Source: Streptomyces spororaveus (GTDB taxonomy: Bacteria; Actinomycetota; Actinomycetes; Streptomycetales; Streptomycetaceae). Taken from it: 64,000 nucleotides of DNA. The translations under genes and the position numbers were made by a program. Every line of letters begins with the position of its first letter. Within the stretch, counting starts at the first letter, position 1. The stretch covers positions 62,001-126,000 of the forward strand of contig NZ_BNED01000003.1 in assembly GCF_016755875.1 (NCBI RefSeq), read 5' to 3'. The notes beneath the pieces were generated by a model. That model was not told the origin of the DNA, did no database searches, and was given only the letters and a program-made list of their open reading frames with translations. This document shows positions 25,526-34,846 of the stretch, piece after piece.

Positions 25526-26417
25526 GTCGTACGGGTACCCGGACATCCAAGGTGTCCGCCCCCAGCCGGAGACCTCGGCGTTCTGGGGCTGGCCCGACCA
25601 CGTGCAGCCCCCCGCTCCTGGGCAACCGCTCGGCGGACCCGGCGAGGCGCATCGACCATGGGATCCGGCGGAGGAACTCGCCGGCCTACTCCAGGAGAGC
25701 GCTGCGCACGGGCAGCGGGAGCCCCTCACCCGAGACGGCTTCGACTGTGCCGGTGCCACGACCAGCACCATCGGCCTCATCGCAGGGCTGAAGAACTCCA
25801 CTCCCGGGCCGCCCGCTCAAGCCTCCAGGGGGCACCGGCGGAACCTGCCGAAATCGCCGGTCGTGTCCCTGGTGCAAAAGGGCAGTCTGTTCACCGCCGC
25901 GCTGGTGGGCGGCATCGCCGCAGTGGTGAGCATCCTCAGTGGACTGGCCCTCTGCGACACCCTGCGCCACAGCGCCGGACCCAACACGGCCCGTGAAGTG
26001 GTCAGCTGGTGGCCCCTGCTGATCTACGGCCCCTGGACGGTCGCCTCCCTGTCCATCCTCAGATCCGCCTTGCACCAGCGCCGCGCGCTTCATTCCTGGT
26101 CCATCGTTCTGCTGTTCTCCACCCTGGCCACGCTCCTGTGCGTGGCCCAGGCACCCAGAACGATCGCCGCCGGGGCAGCATCTGCTCTTCCCGCAGTCGC
26201 GGCGCTGGCCTGCTTCCAACAGCTGGTCCGCCAGATCACGCTCACGCGACCGCCTCGCCAGGCCGCTCCGCGGCACCGCAACCCGACGGCTTCCGTGTCC
26301 GCCGCGCTCCGGCAGACGGCCTCCGCCAGACGCGGCCCGGGCAGCGTCCCTCCCGGCTACCCCGCGGCCGGCAGCAGGACAGTCCACTCGCCGTCCCACA
26401 GCCAAAGATTCGGATAG
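25506..26417 (+). CDS. DUF2637-family (SpdB-like) membrane protein
   Basis: 303 residues from GTG 25506. A long cytoplasmic N-terminus (about 120 residues, proline-rich) precedes four hydrophobic segments: SLFTAALVGGIAAVVSIL, WWPLLIYGPWTVASLSIL, WSIVLLFSTLATLLCVA and AAGAASALPAVAALACF. WWPLLxYGPWxVASLSxLRxALHxRRAxHSW is the DUF2637 signature as I know it. Members occur in conjugative plasmids and integrated elements, where SpdB-type proteins help spread DNA between hyphal compartments. The rest of a transfer module is not seen here. Confidence 0.8.
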   Translation: MAAPVYESYGYPDIQGVRPQPETSAFWGWPDHVQPPAPGQPLGGPGEAHRPWDPAEELAGLLQESAAHGQREPLTRDGFDCAGATTSTIGLIAGLKNSTPGPPAQASRGHRRNLPKSPVVSLVQKGSLFTAALVGGIAAVVSILSGLALCDTLRHSAGPNTAREVVSWWPLLIYGPWTVASLSILRSALHQRRALHSWSIVLLFSTLATLLCVAQAPRTIAAGAASALPAVAALACFQQLVRQITLTRPPRQAAPRHRNPTASVSAALRQTASARRGPGSVPPGYPAAGSRTVHSPSHSQRFG

Positions 26418-27245
26418 GACGCATGACGGTCGTACGCGTGCGGCAGTGCCACCTGCGCTCAGCGCAAAGGCCCTTGGCCCGGGCGATGGGTACCGGTTGC
26501 CGCAACGGGCGATGGACGTCGCAACAACGCTCGATGTCGCACCGGCCGTGCTGGGGCTGCCTCTGGTTTCATCCTCTTTCGGCCCGGCGGGAACCACTGC
26601 GCCACCACAGGAGGACGGGGCGCGAGTCGGTACCGTCAGGGGAGTCCGGCCGGCCGACGGCCTCGCCACCGGCCAGAGCGATGCGCCGGCCGAGCTTGGG
26701 GGCGGAGTCGCCGGGCGGGTGTCCCCGCGGGAACCGAGCAGTCGCATGACGACGCGAGAGGGCCGATCAACCCGCGGGTGGCGACCGCGAGGAGCAAAGG
26801 CGGTAGCAGCTGCTGACTCCTCCCTGGCCAACCCGGTCCTTCCCACACGTCAAAGGGGGTGTTCACCTGCACTCTTGAAACGAAGATCGAAACCGATAGT
26901 CACGGGCCGCACCAGACTCAGTCCGACGGTTCCACCCGCTCTCACCCCCATCGCGAGCCGAGCCTGAGTCGTCCACCGCGGTGCCGCCTGGACCCCGCAC
27001 CCCAGGCGTCCGATCACTGCGGCACAACCGACCGACGTGCCGTAGGGAACGGCCATGCCCGGCAGCGGGAGTCGGCCCACGGCATCTGCTGCAGCCCTGC
27101 TGCCCAGGTGATCAGCGCTTTGGCAGCCGCGAGGTTGGTGCGCAAAGAGCCAGTGCGCGCCGGGCAAAGGGCCACACTCCGCTGAACCGAACACACAACG
27201 CGCTCCGGCGCCTAGCCTGCACGCCCATCATGAGAGATCAGCGAC
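26418..27245. other. Gene-poor stretch
   Basis: Open frames on both strands have no ribosome binding site or recognisable motif and lack the third-position GC bias of real genes here. Nothing confident to report. Confidence 0.45.
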
Positions 27246-27695
27246 ATGTACGAATTGACCTACGCAGAGCGAATCCAGTACAAGCGGCGCCAGGACACCG
27301 CCTACCAGGCTGGTCAAGATGCAGTCAGCAACCTTCAGGCGGCGCTCGCGCTCGCAGATCTGACCCTTCCCTCCCTGAGCAACGACGGGCCCGTGGCCGG
27401 CCACGGCTTCGTCCGGCTCGGAGGATGCAACGCGTCCTTCGCCAACCGGCTCGCCGAAGTCATTGCCGCAGGTGCCTACGCGCTGCAATATCGGCCGAAG
27501 GCCGGCACAGTGGAACCGCCTCAGGAAGGGCTGCAGCACCAGCTCGGCGTCCGCGGCGTCGAAGTCGACGACTACCGGATCCTGCGCGCGGAGGATCCGG
27601 CCGCACCGGACCCCATCGTCGCGTTCCTGCTTGCCGTGCGCGGCACCACCAGGTGTCCGGCCCGCGTGGACCGGAGGCCGGCGCCGGCCCACTGA
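27246..27695 (+). CDS. Small helical protein of unknown function
   Basis: 149 residues starting MYELTYAERIQYKRRQDTAY. It has a charged N-terminal helix, then ALALADLTLPSLSNDG, then GFVRLGGCNASFANRLAEVI. The LPSL...GFVxLGGC pattern recalls small proteins of integrated actinomycete plasmids, from memory only. The last 30 residues are arginine- and proline-rich and may lie beyond the conserved part. GAGAGA precedes the ATG. Confidence 0.6.
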   Translation: MYELTYAERIQYKRRQDTAYQAGQDAVSNLQAALALADLTLPSLSNDGPVAGHGFVRLGGCNASFANRLAEVIAAGAYALQYRPKAGTVEPPQEGLQHQLGVRGVEVDDYRILRAEDPAAPDPIVAFLLAVRGTTRCPARVDRRPAPAH

Positions 27696-27821
27696 GGCCG
27701 TACCCGCTCACGGGCGGTGACGCGTGCGGCGGCCGTATACGCGCCCACTGCGGCGTCACCACCTCCTGCGCACGACGGGTGTACGTCGCCACGGCGTACG
27801 GGGTGGGGCACCCGGCGGTGA

Positions 27822-29081
27822 TCAGGAGCGGGACGGCCGCCGGGGGTCGCGGTCGCCGAGCACGAACGCGGCCGGCCAGCTCTCGTGCAGGATCCGGGCC
27901 AGCAGTGGGTGCTCGGAGTCGAGAACCTCGCTGGGCCGGATCGAGCCGTCCGCCTCTTCCCGCTGCCCGCCGAGGAGGACGGGTGCCTGGAGCAGCTCCT
28001 CGCCCCACGGCTCGATGGCGTTGCCAAACAGGCCCTCGAAGCGGTGTCCCTCCAAGGTGCCGTCGTGCACCCGGCGGGTGTAGTCCTGGATCACTTCGGC
28101 GGCCAGGCGCACCCAGGCCAGGTGGACCACGGTGCGGCCGTCGTCGAGGCGGATCGGCAGCCGGACCTTGAGGAAGTTGCCGACACCTCGGGCGACGATC
28201 ATCGCGCCGGTGTCGACGGTGACCCGCTCCGCCTGCTCGGCCGGGGAGAGTTCGCCGATCAGGTGGGGCAGGGCGTGGGCGAAGCCGGGATGCTCCGGGT
28301 CCAAGGTGCCGCCGCAGTCGCACCCGCAGCCGTCGGCCCCGTGGCCGTGCGCCTCCTGGCCGGAGCCTACGGGCAGCACCAGGGTGAAGGACCGGGCGAC
28401 GGTGAAGACGGCCGGCTCGGGCAGGCCGAGCGCGGCCAGCGCGGCGGAGGCGGCCTCGTGGCGTTCGCCGTTGACCCGGACCTCGGCCTCCACGGCGCCC
28501 GGGGCACCGCCGTAGAAGACCCGTACGCCGTTGAACCAGGGTGACTCCAGGTCGGCAGTGAAGGTGTCGGCGATCTCGCGGAGCACGTCCGCCTCCAGCA
28601 GTGCGTTCTGGAGACGGAGGTTCTCCGTGTCGGAGAGTCCGTAGGCCAGCACGCCCGAGGTGATGGACCGCCATCCCGGCACGCCGCGCCCCTCGTCGGG
28701 GCCGCAGTGCTCGGCGAGCTCCTCATGCTCGTAGAGCAGCCCGAGCAGGCAGGCGCCGGCCGAACGGGCCCAGAGGCCGGCCGCGTCGCGCGGGGTGGTG
28801 ACCACCACGACGCAGTCCACGAAGCAGGGCACGTCGGGCTGGATGCTCACGTCCGGGAAGGCGATCAGGTCGTAGTGCCGCTCGTCCCCGTGCCCCGCCG
28901 GTCCGACAGCCACGGCCCAACCGTGCGGGCTTTCCAGCGAGTTGCCCTTGAGTCCGGCGCCCGCCGTACAGCCGGGGGCGACCTCCTCCAGGGCGTCGCG
29001 GACCAGGGCGAGGAAGTCGAGATCGGGCAGTCGGCCCGCGTGGGGCTCGGTGGCGCGCGGGCGGCGGCGTATCCAGGACAT
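27822..29081 (-). CDS. DUF6348-like protein
   Basis: 419 residues starting MSWIRRRPRATEPHAGRLPD. The N-terminal half has WAVAVGPAGHGDERHYDLIA, CFVDCVVVVTTP and VPGWRSITSGVLAYG, which fits the DUF6348 family as I know it. The C-terminal half holds a CGCDCGG cysteine cluster near residue 255 and a second alpha/beta domain with VHLAWVRLAAEVIQDYT. No signal peptide. Role unknown; related proteins are sometimes near toxin-immunity genes, which is not evident here. Confidence 0.7.
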   Translation of the reverse strand: MSWIRRRPRATEPHAGRLPDLDFLALVRDALEEVAPGCTAGAGLKGNSLESPHGWAVAVGPAGHGDERHYDLIAFPDVSIQPDVPCFVDCVVVVTTPRDAAGLWARSAGACLLGLLYEHEELAEHCGPDEGRGVPGWRSITSGVLAYGLSDTENLRLQNALLEADVLREIADTFTADLESPWFNGVRVFYGGAPGAVEAEVRVNGERHEAASAALAALGLPEPAVFTVARSFTLVLPVGSGQEAHGHGADGCGCDCGGTLDPEHPGFAHALPHLIGELSPAEQAERVTVDTGAMIVARGVGNFLKVRLPIRLDDGRTVVHLAWVRLAAEVIQDYTRRVHDGTLEGHRFEGLFGNAIEPWGEELLQAPVLLGGQREEADGSIRPSEVLDSEHPLLARILHESWPAAFVLGDRDPRRPSRS

Positions 29082-29214
29082 GCGGGGATGATACGGAGCC
29101 GTTGCTGGTGAGGCGCCTGCACCTCCGTTCCAGGGCGTGCGCGGTGCCGGCGTTAGCGGAGGAGGGCCTGCCGCGCCGAGCCGTCGGTGAACGGAGCCTC
29201 GCCCAGGCGCTGCC

Positions 29215-29274
29215 AGGCAGCCAGGCGCGCTCCTCGTCGGTGACGATCAGCAGGATGTCGGGGCGGCCGGTCAT
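29215..29274 (-). pseudogene. N-terminal remnant of a sulfatase-like gene
   Basis: ATG 29274 opens MTGRPDILLIVTDEERAWLP. RPxILLIVTDEER is the start of arylsulfatase/phosphatase-superfamily enzymes, where the Asp binds metal. The likeness ends after 20 residues. A different frame then reads WQRLGEAPFTDGSARQALLR and a stop, so two broken genes seem to be joined. The surrounding 29082-29559 contains no other gene. Confidence 0.5.
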
Positions 29275-29559
29275 GTCCTGCCCTTCGCTCGCCACGCGTC
29301 GACGGGGGTCGGGCGGTGGTTGGCCGCCTCGCACGCACTGGTACGGACGTCGTCGAATCCAGGGCGGGAAGTCAGCCGGGGCCGTTCGGGACGCGGCCGG
29401 CCGCGGCCGGACGGGTGAGGGGCAGGCCGGTTGTCCTTCGAGGTGTTGCGGCGCCGGTCATCCTCGTCTACCCCCGCCGCTGATCCGGGCGTCGGAGGGG
29501 TGTTCTGGTTGCGCAGGCCCGGGTGTTCCCGGTGGGAACGGCAGGGTCACACTGGGAGG

Positions 29560-29757
29560 ATGATCGAGCGCCGCCCCCTGGGCACCGGCCCCCGCCCCAC
29601 CACCGACACCGCGCCCGCGCCAGGCCTGCGCCGCCGCCTCGCCGCCGAACCGGCGTACCCCGAGCGGCAGGATCCGCCGCAGGCCGCTGCCGAGCAGCCC
29701 GTGCCCGGGACGGCCCGCCGCCGGCTGGGGACCGGGCCGGAACGGACGGACCGCTGA
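29560..29757 (+). CDS. Small protein with RRxLGTGP repeats
   Basis: 65 residues from ATG 29560, preceded by GGGAGG. The sequence opens MIERRPLGTGPRP and ends RRRLGTGPERTDR, so the motif RRxLGTGP occurs near both ends, separated by a proline- and alanine-rich middle. It is hydrophilic, with no signal peptide and no cysteine. The motif duplication and good ribosome binding site argue for a real gene. Role unknown; a peptide precursor or a disordered binding protein are possibilities. Confidence 0.5.
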   Translation: MIERRPLGTGPRPTTDTAPAPGLRRRLAAEPAYPERQDPPQAAAEQPVPGTARRRLGTGPERTDR

Positions 29758-29851
29758 ACGGAGCCTCCGACGGACCGCTGAACGCAGCCTCCTCCGAGGG
29801 GACGAGGAGAACGGCGGGAAGCGTGCTGCCCGTCGGCTGCGGCGCTGGTGG

Positions 29852-30265
29852 TCATTCCACTGTCAGCAGGAAGATCACTGTGGCCAGGCCGAGGAGGAGC
29901 CCGCACAGGAGGGCCGCGATGAAGAGCGTGATGGCGACACGGGCGCTCAGCGCGCCCCAGAACTCCGCCCGCCGGCCGTCGGGAGTGTCGGTGCGCCAGT
30001 CCGACGGGATGTCGACGCGTCCCTCGGCGATGGCCGGCGCGGCCCTGCGCACGTCCCCTGGGTGGAAGTGATAGAAGGTCGGTTCCGCCCCCCACGTGCC
30101 GCGGCTTGCCCCGCCGAAGCTGCGGACGCGGACATCCGCGCGTCGGGCGGCGCCCGGCAGCCAGTCCTTGCGTACCGGCCACAGCTTCGCCACCTGGTCA
30201 CTGCCGAGCCAGGGCTCCTCTTCATGCTCTGGCTCCGGGGTTTCCGGATCCGGTGTGTGCGGCAT
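29852..30265 (-). CDS. Tail-anchored small membrane protein
   Basis: 137 residues from ATG 30265 (GGGGGAGG directly upstream). The N-terminus is acidic (PETPEPEHEEEP); the middle has SDQVAKLWPVRKDWLPGAAR and TFYHFHPGDVRRAAPAIAEG; a hydrophobic segment at about 110-134 (ARVAITLFIAALLCGLLLGL) ends near the C-terminus. Most of the protein is therefore probably cytoplasmic. No family recognised. Confidence 0.7.
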   Translation of the reverse strand: MPHTPDPETPEPEHEEEPWLGSDQVAKLWPVRKDWLPGAARRADVRVRSFGGASRGTWGAEPTFYHFHPGDVRRAAPAIAEGRVDIPSDWRTDTPDGRRAEFWGALSARVAITLFIAALLCGLLLGLATVIFLLTVE

Positions 30266-30413
30266 GCCTCCCCCTTGATGCGGCAGGACTCCAGTACACA
30301 TCCGCTGCCCTGCATGCCGGTAGAGCCCCTGCGGCACGACCCGGTACGGGATGGGCCGGCCGTTCCGGACCGTCAGGCACGCGCGCGCGATGTCTGTGTG
30401 CCGGCTGTCGCGG

Positions 30414-30968
30414 TCAGAAGGAGACGTCGAAGTAGTCGATGTCGGTGAGCTCGACCCGGAGCTCGTCGGCCCGGGTTCCGCCGTCCTTGAAGTAGATCTC
30501 CTGCAGTCCCTCGGCGACGATCGCCCGCAGGTCGCGGTCGGCGGCGCCCTGTGCGCGGGCGTCGAACAGGCGTTGGGCGTAGGCGGCGGGGAGGTGGACG
30601 GTCAGGCGGCGCACCCGGCCGTCGTCGGTGGTGCCGACGGGGGCGGTGTAGCCGAACCGGGCGCGGGTCTCGACGGTGATGCCGGTGCTGGTGGCGGCCT
30701 CCTTACGGCGGCGGCCCCGTACCACGGGCTGCCAGCGGGCGCGTACGGCCGTGTCGATGCGCTCCGCGACGGGCTGGGGCGGGGTCTTGCGGTCGCCCTT
30801 GCGGTAGCGCTCGACCGACCGCTGGCTGAGCCCGAGCTCGGCGGCGACCGCCTTGGTCGTCTTGAGCTGCTTCAGCAGGAAGTTGATCCGGCCTTTCAGG
30901 GTCTTGGGCGGGGCTTTGGTGAAGGCCTCCTGATCGGCGCGGACGATGGCGTCCTCGATCTCTCCCAC
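30414..30968 (-). CDS. tpg: Telomere-protecting terminal protein Tpg
   Basis: 184 residues. Matches the Streptomyces terminal protein throughout: INFLLKQLKTTKAVAAELG, the helix-turn-helix LSQRSVERYRKGDRKTPP, RARWQPVVRGRRRKEAAT, VETRARFGYTAPVGTTDDGR, VRRLTVHLPAAYAQRLFDA and LQEIYFKDGG. Tpg is covalently attached to the 5' ends of linear replicons and primes end-patching synthesis. Length agrees with known Tpg proteins. It lies 52 bases downstream of tap on the same strand, the standard operon order. Confidence 0.95.
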   Translation of the reverse strand: MGEIEDAIVRADQEAFTKAPPKTLKGRINFLLKQLKTTKAVAAELGLSQRSVERYRKGDRKTPPQPVAERIDTAVRARWQPVVRGRRRKEAATSTGITVETRARFGYTAPVGTTDDGRVRRLTVHLPAAYAQRLFDARAQGAADRDLRAIVAEGLQEIYFKDGGTRADELRVELTDIDYFDVSF

Positions 30969-31020
30969 AGCTGTTCAGCTCCTCGACGCAGAAGTCCGTA
31001 CCGCAGGCCATGGCCTGGTT

Positions 31021-33156
31021 CTATTCGCCGTCGTCGAGGACGGCGTCGCCGCCCTTGATGTGGCGGGCGGGGTTGAGGCCCTTCTCCATCAGGTCCACCG
31101 CCCATGCCATCTCCTGCACCCCTTCCAGTTTGGCCAGGCCCGGGGTGGGGCCGAGGCGGAAGCCGCCCATCAGCGGCTTGCCGGAGGCGGCGTAGGGCAG
31201 GAAGTCCAGCGGCGACGGACCGGGGCTGGGGTAGACGACGCAGTCGGAGAGGACCGCGAGGGGGTACAGGCCGGTGAGCTTGACCATGTTGGCGAGCTTG
31301 CGGTGCATGTTGACGCGGGCCTTGGAGATGACGGCGGCGCGGATGTCGGGGCGCCAGGTCGGGCGCTGCATGGCGGGCCAGGGGTCGCCGTCGCGGTAGG
31401 TGCGGCCCTGGGGGCGTTCGCGGAGCTTGCCGATGCCGCCCTTGACCGTGGCCTTGATCGCGGCGAGGACGGCGGCCATGGCCGGGTCGGTCTGCTGGTG
31501 GTCCTCCATCGCCGCGAGGAAGCCGGCGTCGGTGAGATCCGCGGTGACGCCGAGGTCGGCGAGGGTGTCCACGTACGCGGTCTTGAGGCGGTCGTGCCAG
31601 GGGTCGAGGTAGGCGCCGGTCTCCCGGCGCAGGTAGGCCTCGACGGGGTGGACGTCGTGGCCGAGTTCCTGGGCGTAGGCGAGGGTGTGGGTCTGGTACC
31701 AGGCCGGGCCGCCCGGGCGGGTGCCGTCCGGGGTGAACGGTGACGGCAGGCGCGGGTCGAGGTCGATGTGGGAGAGGTCGGCCAGCCAGGAGCCGGGGAT
31801 CTTCTTGTTGAACACCGGCCGGTGGAAGTGGTCGGGGGCGGACAGGCCCACCGTCAGGCGTGCGGACGCGGCGAGGAAGGCGGTGTTGAGGTCCAGGCCG
31901 ACCGCGTACGGCAGCAGGCACTCCTCGTCGGAGAGGAGAGCGGGGTCGCGGACCCACTGGTAGGCCTCCTCGTTCAGGAAACCCCCGCTCCAGCCGGACC
32001 GGACGACGACGGGGTGCTCGGCGATGGCCTCCGGGGGCGCCGGGTCCATCGGGTCCGAGCCGAGGCTGCCGGGGTTGTGGCCCGACACCCACGTCCCGTT
32101 GTCCTGCACGGCCCGGGTGGGCGGGCGCAGGGCGGTCATCAGCTCCAGCCCGGACACGGCGGTCGAACCGCGCGGGGTGATGACCCGCTGGGCGTAGACG
32201 CCGAGGACGCCGGCGATGTCGGCCGGGTGCATGGCGGCGACGCCCGGCCACGAGCGGGTGTCGAGGGCGTCCCAGGACAGGACCGCGAGCTGCACGCACT
32301 GCCGTGCGCTGCCTTCGGTCTTGCGGTAGACGCGCGCCCACGGGCCGAAACCGCGCTGCGTGAGCTGCCACTTCGCCTTGCCGATCTGCTGCACGACGGG
32401 GTGGTCCTCCGCCAGGCGCAGCGAGCGGCGCTCCTCGCGGCCCTCGAGGCGCTCCGGGAGTCCGAGCTTCACGGCGGCCGCGGCGGTGAGCACGATCAGC
32501 GGGTCGGAGTCCTTGCCGTTGTGGTTCAGGCGCGTGGCGCCGAGCCCGGACTCCTTCAGCGTCCACTCCACCAACTCGGTGATGGTGGTGGCGGGGCAGT
32601 CCAGCACGGTCCCGTTCAGGCCGTACGCGCTGCCGTCACCGTCCAGGACGGCGAGCGGGCCGTGCGGGAACCGGGGATCGGCGGCCGCTGTGGTGGTGGC
32701 GGGCCTGGCGGCCTTCTTCTTCATGGCGGGGCGCCGCGACGTCGCAGGGGCCGGACGGTGTACGGATGCGGCAACGGCCGCACTGCCGGACGCGGCTGAC
32801 GGGGCGGCCGGGGCAGGTGCGGGGGCGGCCGGTGCGGCCGGAGCAGGTGCGGGGGCGGCCGGTGCGGGCCTGCCGGACGGTGCGGGGGGCATCGGCACGC
32901 TCGGCCGGGCGGGCTGCTGGGCGGCCCAGCCGTCCAGCAGCCGCTGGTACGCCTGACGGCGCGGCGGCCTCGGCTCGCTGCGTCCCGCTTCCCAGTTCTT
33001 CACCGACTGGGTCGTGGTCTGCAGGACCTGCGCGAGGCGCGCCTGGGTGATCCCCGCCGCCTCGCGCAGCCGGGCCCGCTCCGCCGGCGGCGGCATCTCG
33101 GGCTCACCGGTCAGCAGGGCGTCCACGGCCGCGAACAGCTCATCCTCGGTTGGCAT
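31021..33156 (-). CDS. tap: Telomere-associated protein Tap
   Basis: 711 residues, close to the usual Tap length. The N-terminal helix-turn-helix (about residues 27-62) contains ITQARLAQVLQTTTQSVKNW and EAGRSEPRPPRRQAYQRLL. A proline/alanine-rich linker (about 78-155) is followed by the large conserved domain with FPHGPLAVLDGDGSAYGLNG, WPGVAAMHPADIAGVLGVYA, GYGxxLNTAF-like YAVGLDLNTAFLAASARL and KARVNMHRKLANMVKL. Tap binds the 3' telomere overhang and recruits Tpg for end patching. It confirms a linear replicon. Confidence 0.95.
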   Translation of the reverse strand: MPTEDELFAAVDALLTGEPEMPPPAERARLREAAGITQARLAQVLQTTTQSVKNWEAGRSEPRPPRRQAYQRLLDGWAAQQPARPSVPMPPAPSGRPAPAAPAPAPAAPAAPAPAPAAPSAASGSAAVAASVHRPAPATSRRPAMKKKAARPATTTAAADPRFPHGPLAVLDGDGSAYGLNGTVLDCPATTITELVEWTLKESGLGATRLNHNGKDSDPLIVLTAAAAVKLGLPERLEGREERRSLRLAEDHPVVQQIGKAKWQLTQRGFGPWARVYRKTEGSARQCVQLAVLSWDALDTRSWPGVAAMHPADIAGVLGVYAQRVITPRGSTAVSGLELMTALRPPTRAVQDNGTWVSGHNPGSLGSDPMDPAPPEAIAEHPVVVRSGWSGGFLNEEAYQWVRDPALLSDEECLLPYAVGLDLNTAFLAASARLTVGLSAPDHFHRPVFNKKIPGSWLADLSHIDLDPRLPSPFTPDGTRPGGPAWYQTHTLAYAQELGHDVHPVEAYLRRETGAYLDPWHDRLKTAYVDTLADLGVTADLTDAGFLAAMEDHQQTDPAMAAVLAAIKATVKGGIGKLRERPQGRTYRDGDPWPAMQRPTWRPDIRAAVISKARVNMHRKLANMVKLTGLYPLAVLSDCVVYPSPGPSPLDFLPYAASGKPLMGGFRLGPTPGLAKLEGVQEMAWAVDLMEKGLNPARHIKGGDAVLDDGE

Positions 33157-33574
33157 ACCTCGACCCTAGCTCACCTTAACCCTGGATTCCCGTATCCATT
33201 AGCTCTGGTTTTAACCCCGGAGGGTTGTTCGGTCCGCGCTCGCGCGGCAGCGGTCCCTGATCCGGAGCACCCGACGGGGTGCACCCGGCGCACGCGCGAA
33301 ACCGCGTCCACGGCAGGCGGGTTGCCGAGGGCATGAACGACGGGAACGTCATCACGATCGAGATCCTGGGCCACGAGCCGTCCGCAGTCGCGGTGGCGCG
33401 GCGGATCTCCTCTCCTCGCTGTCGGCGGCACCGTCAAGGGCGCCACGCAGAGCGCTCTCCCAGCCAGAGGCGCCGGACCGGGTGCCGGCCACCTGTGCCC
33501 GTCGGCGCCGGCGACGAGCCGCGGAAAACGTGTTGGCCGGGACGGCCGGGCGATGCCACAGTCTGGCTGTGATC
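33157..33574. other. Divergent intergenic region between tap and the Eis-like gene
   Basis: No gene seen. Relatively AT-rich sequence just upstream of tap (33170-33230) contains two GGTTAA-like motifs on the minus strand and is a likely tap promoter; GAGGT precedes the tap ATG. The remainder is C- and G-rich. Confidence 0.4.
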
Positions 33575-34804
33575 ATGACCAGCGGTTCTTCCGCACCTGT
33601 TTCGTTGGCCGGCGGCCTCACCCTGCGCGAGGCGAGGCCGACGGATCTCGACCAGATCGGCGCGCTCCTGTCCGGGCGCGGTGAGCCGGACGACGCCGTC
33701 GACCACCGGCTGGTCGTCACCGACCCCGACGCGGGCTTGTCCGCCTGTGCCGTGGTGGTCGACGGCGACCGGGTCGTGTCCACCGCGACGCTCCTCGACG
33801 AGGAGGTGCGCATCGGCGGCGTCCGTCTGCCCGCCGGCCAGGTGGAACTGGTCGCCACCGACAGCGAGTACGAGGGACGCGGTCTCGTCAGGGCGTTGAT
33901 GCACTGGGCTCACGAGCGTTCCGCCGCCCGTGGCCACATCGTCCAGGCGATGATCGGAATCCCGTACTTCTACCGGCTGTTCGGCTATGAGTACGCGATC
34001 GACATACCGCAGGTGCTGAACGTGAACGCCTTGCCGCCCGGCGATGGAGCGGGCACGCTCCGTGCCGCCCGGCCCTCGGACATCCCCTCCCTGTCTGCCC
34101 TGCAGGCCTCGGCCCAGAGCGGGTTCGATGTGGCCATGCCGCACTCCGCGGCGTGCTGGCGATGGCTCCTGGACCACGAGTCGAGCAACCTCTGGGTTCT
34201 CGAGCATGCCGATACGGTCATTGCCACCGCGCGCACCACGCCTCCCGGTGAGGAGATGCTCCTGGCAGAGGCCGCGGCACGCGACGGGGCGGCGGCACGG
34301 GACCTCCTGAGTGGCGTCGCCTCCCTGGCACCCGGTAGCCGGGTACAGGTCGTCCATCGGGCGGGCACCGTGACAGCCGACGCGTGGCAGGAGTTCACCG
34401 ACCGCGAACCGCGGCGGAACGCAGAGCAGTACTACATCCGCCTCCCGGATGTCGCGGCGCTGCTCGACAGGCTGCGTCCGCTGTTCTGGCAGCGCCTCAC
34501 CGCGGCCGGGATCGACCGCATCGGCCGGGACATCGTCCTGTCCACCTTCGGCGCACACCACCGGATTCCGGTTCTCGCCGACGGGCTCGGTGAGGTCGTC
34601 ACCGGCGGCCCGGTGCAGTCGCCCGGAGCGGTGGAAGGCGCCGGGGTGGCGCCCGACCATCTGGCCGCCCTGCTGTTCGGCCCGCTCGGAATCGAGGGGC
34701 TGACCCGGATCCGCCCCGACGTCTACTCCGCGGACGAGGAGCTGTTCCAGGTGCTCTTCCCTCCCCTCACCGCGGACGTACTCAGCTACTACCTCCCGTA
34801 CTAG
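33575..34804 (+). CDS. Eis-like GNAT N-acetyltransferase
   Basis: 409 residues. The N-terminal GNAT domain (LTLREARPTDLDQIGALLSG) has the acetyl-CoA region VELVATDSEYEGRGLVRALM with E-x-R-G-R/L. The second GNAT-like domain and a C-terminal sterol-carrier-like domain follow (ALLDRLRPLFWQRL; LAALLFGPLGI), and the chain ends LSYYLPY, a free aromatic C-terminus as in Eis. Eis enzymes acetylate amines, including aminoglycosides. ATG 33575 has a weak ribosome binding site; GTG 33569 is an alternative and the transcript may be leaderless. Confidence 0.85.
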   Translation: MTSGSSAPVSLAGGLTLREARPTDLDQIGALLSGRGEPDDAVDHRLVVTDPDAGLSACAVVVDGDRVVSTATLLDEEVRIGGVRLPAGQVELVATDSEYEGRGLVRALMHWAHERSAARGHIVQAMIGIPYFYRLFGYEYAIDIPQVLNVNALPPGDGAGTLRAARPSDIPSLSALQASAQSGFDVAMPHSAACWRWLLDHESSNLWVLEHADTVIATARTTPPGEEMLLAEAAARDGAAARDLLSGVASLAPGSRVQVVHRAGTVTADAWQEFTDREPRRNAEQYYIRLPDVAALLDRLRPLFWQRLTAAGIDRIGRDIVLSTFGAHHRIPVLADGLGEVVTGGPVQSPGAVEGAGVAPDHLAALLFGPLGIEGLTRIRPDVYSADEELFQVLFPPLTADVLSYYLPY

Positions 34805-34846
34805 GCCGACCGGGGTGGCGCGGGGCCGGCCGCCGCCCTCGGCTCC

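Noticed and set aside
30896..32566. Minus-strand frame of 556 codons overlapping tap in another frame
   Set aside because: It is Arg/Pro-rich shadow sequence; Tap covers the same DNA with strong family similarity.
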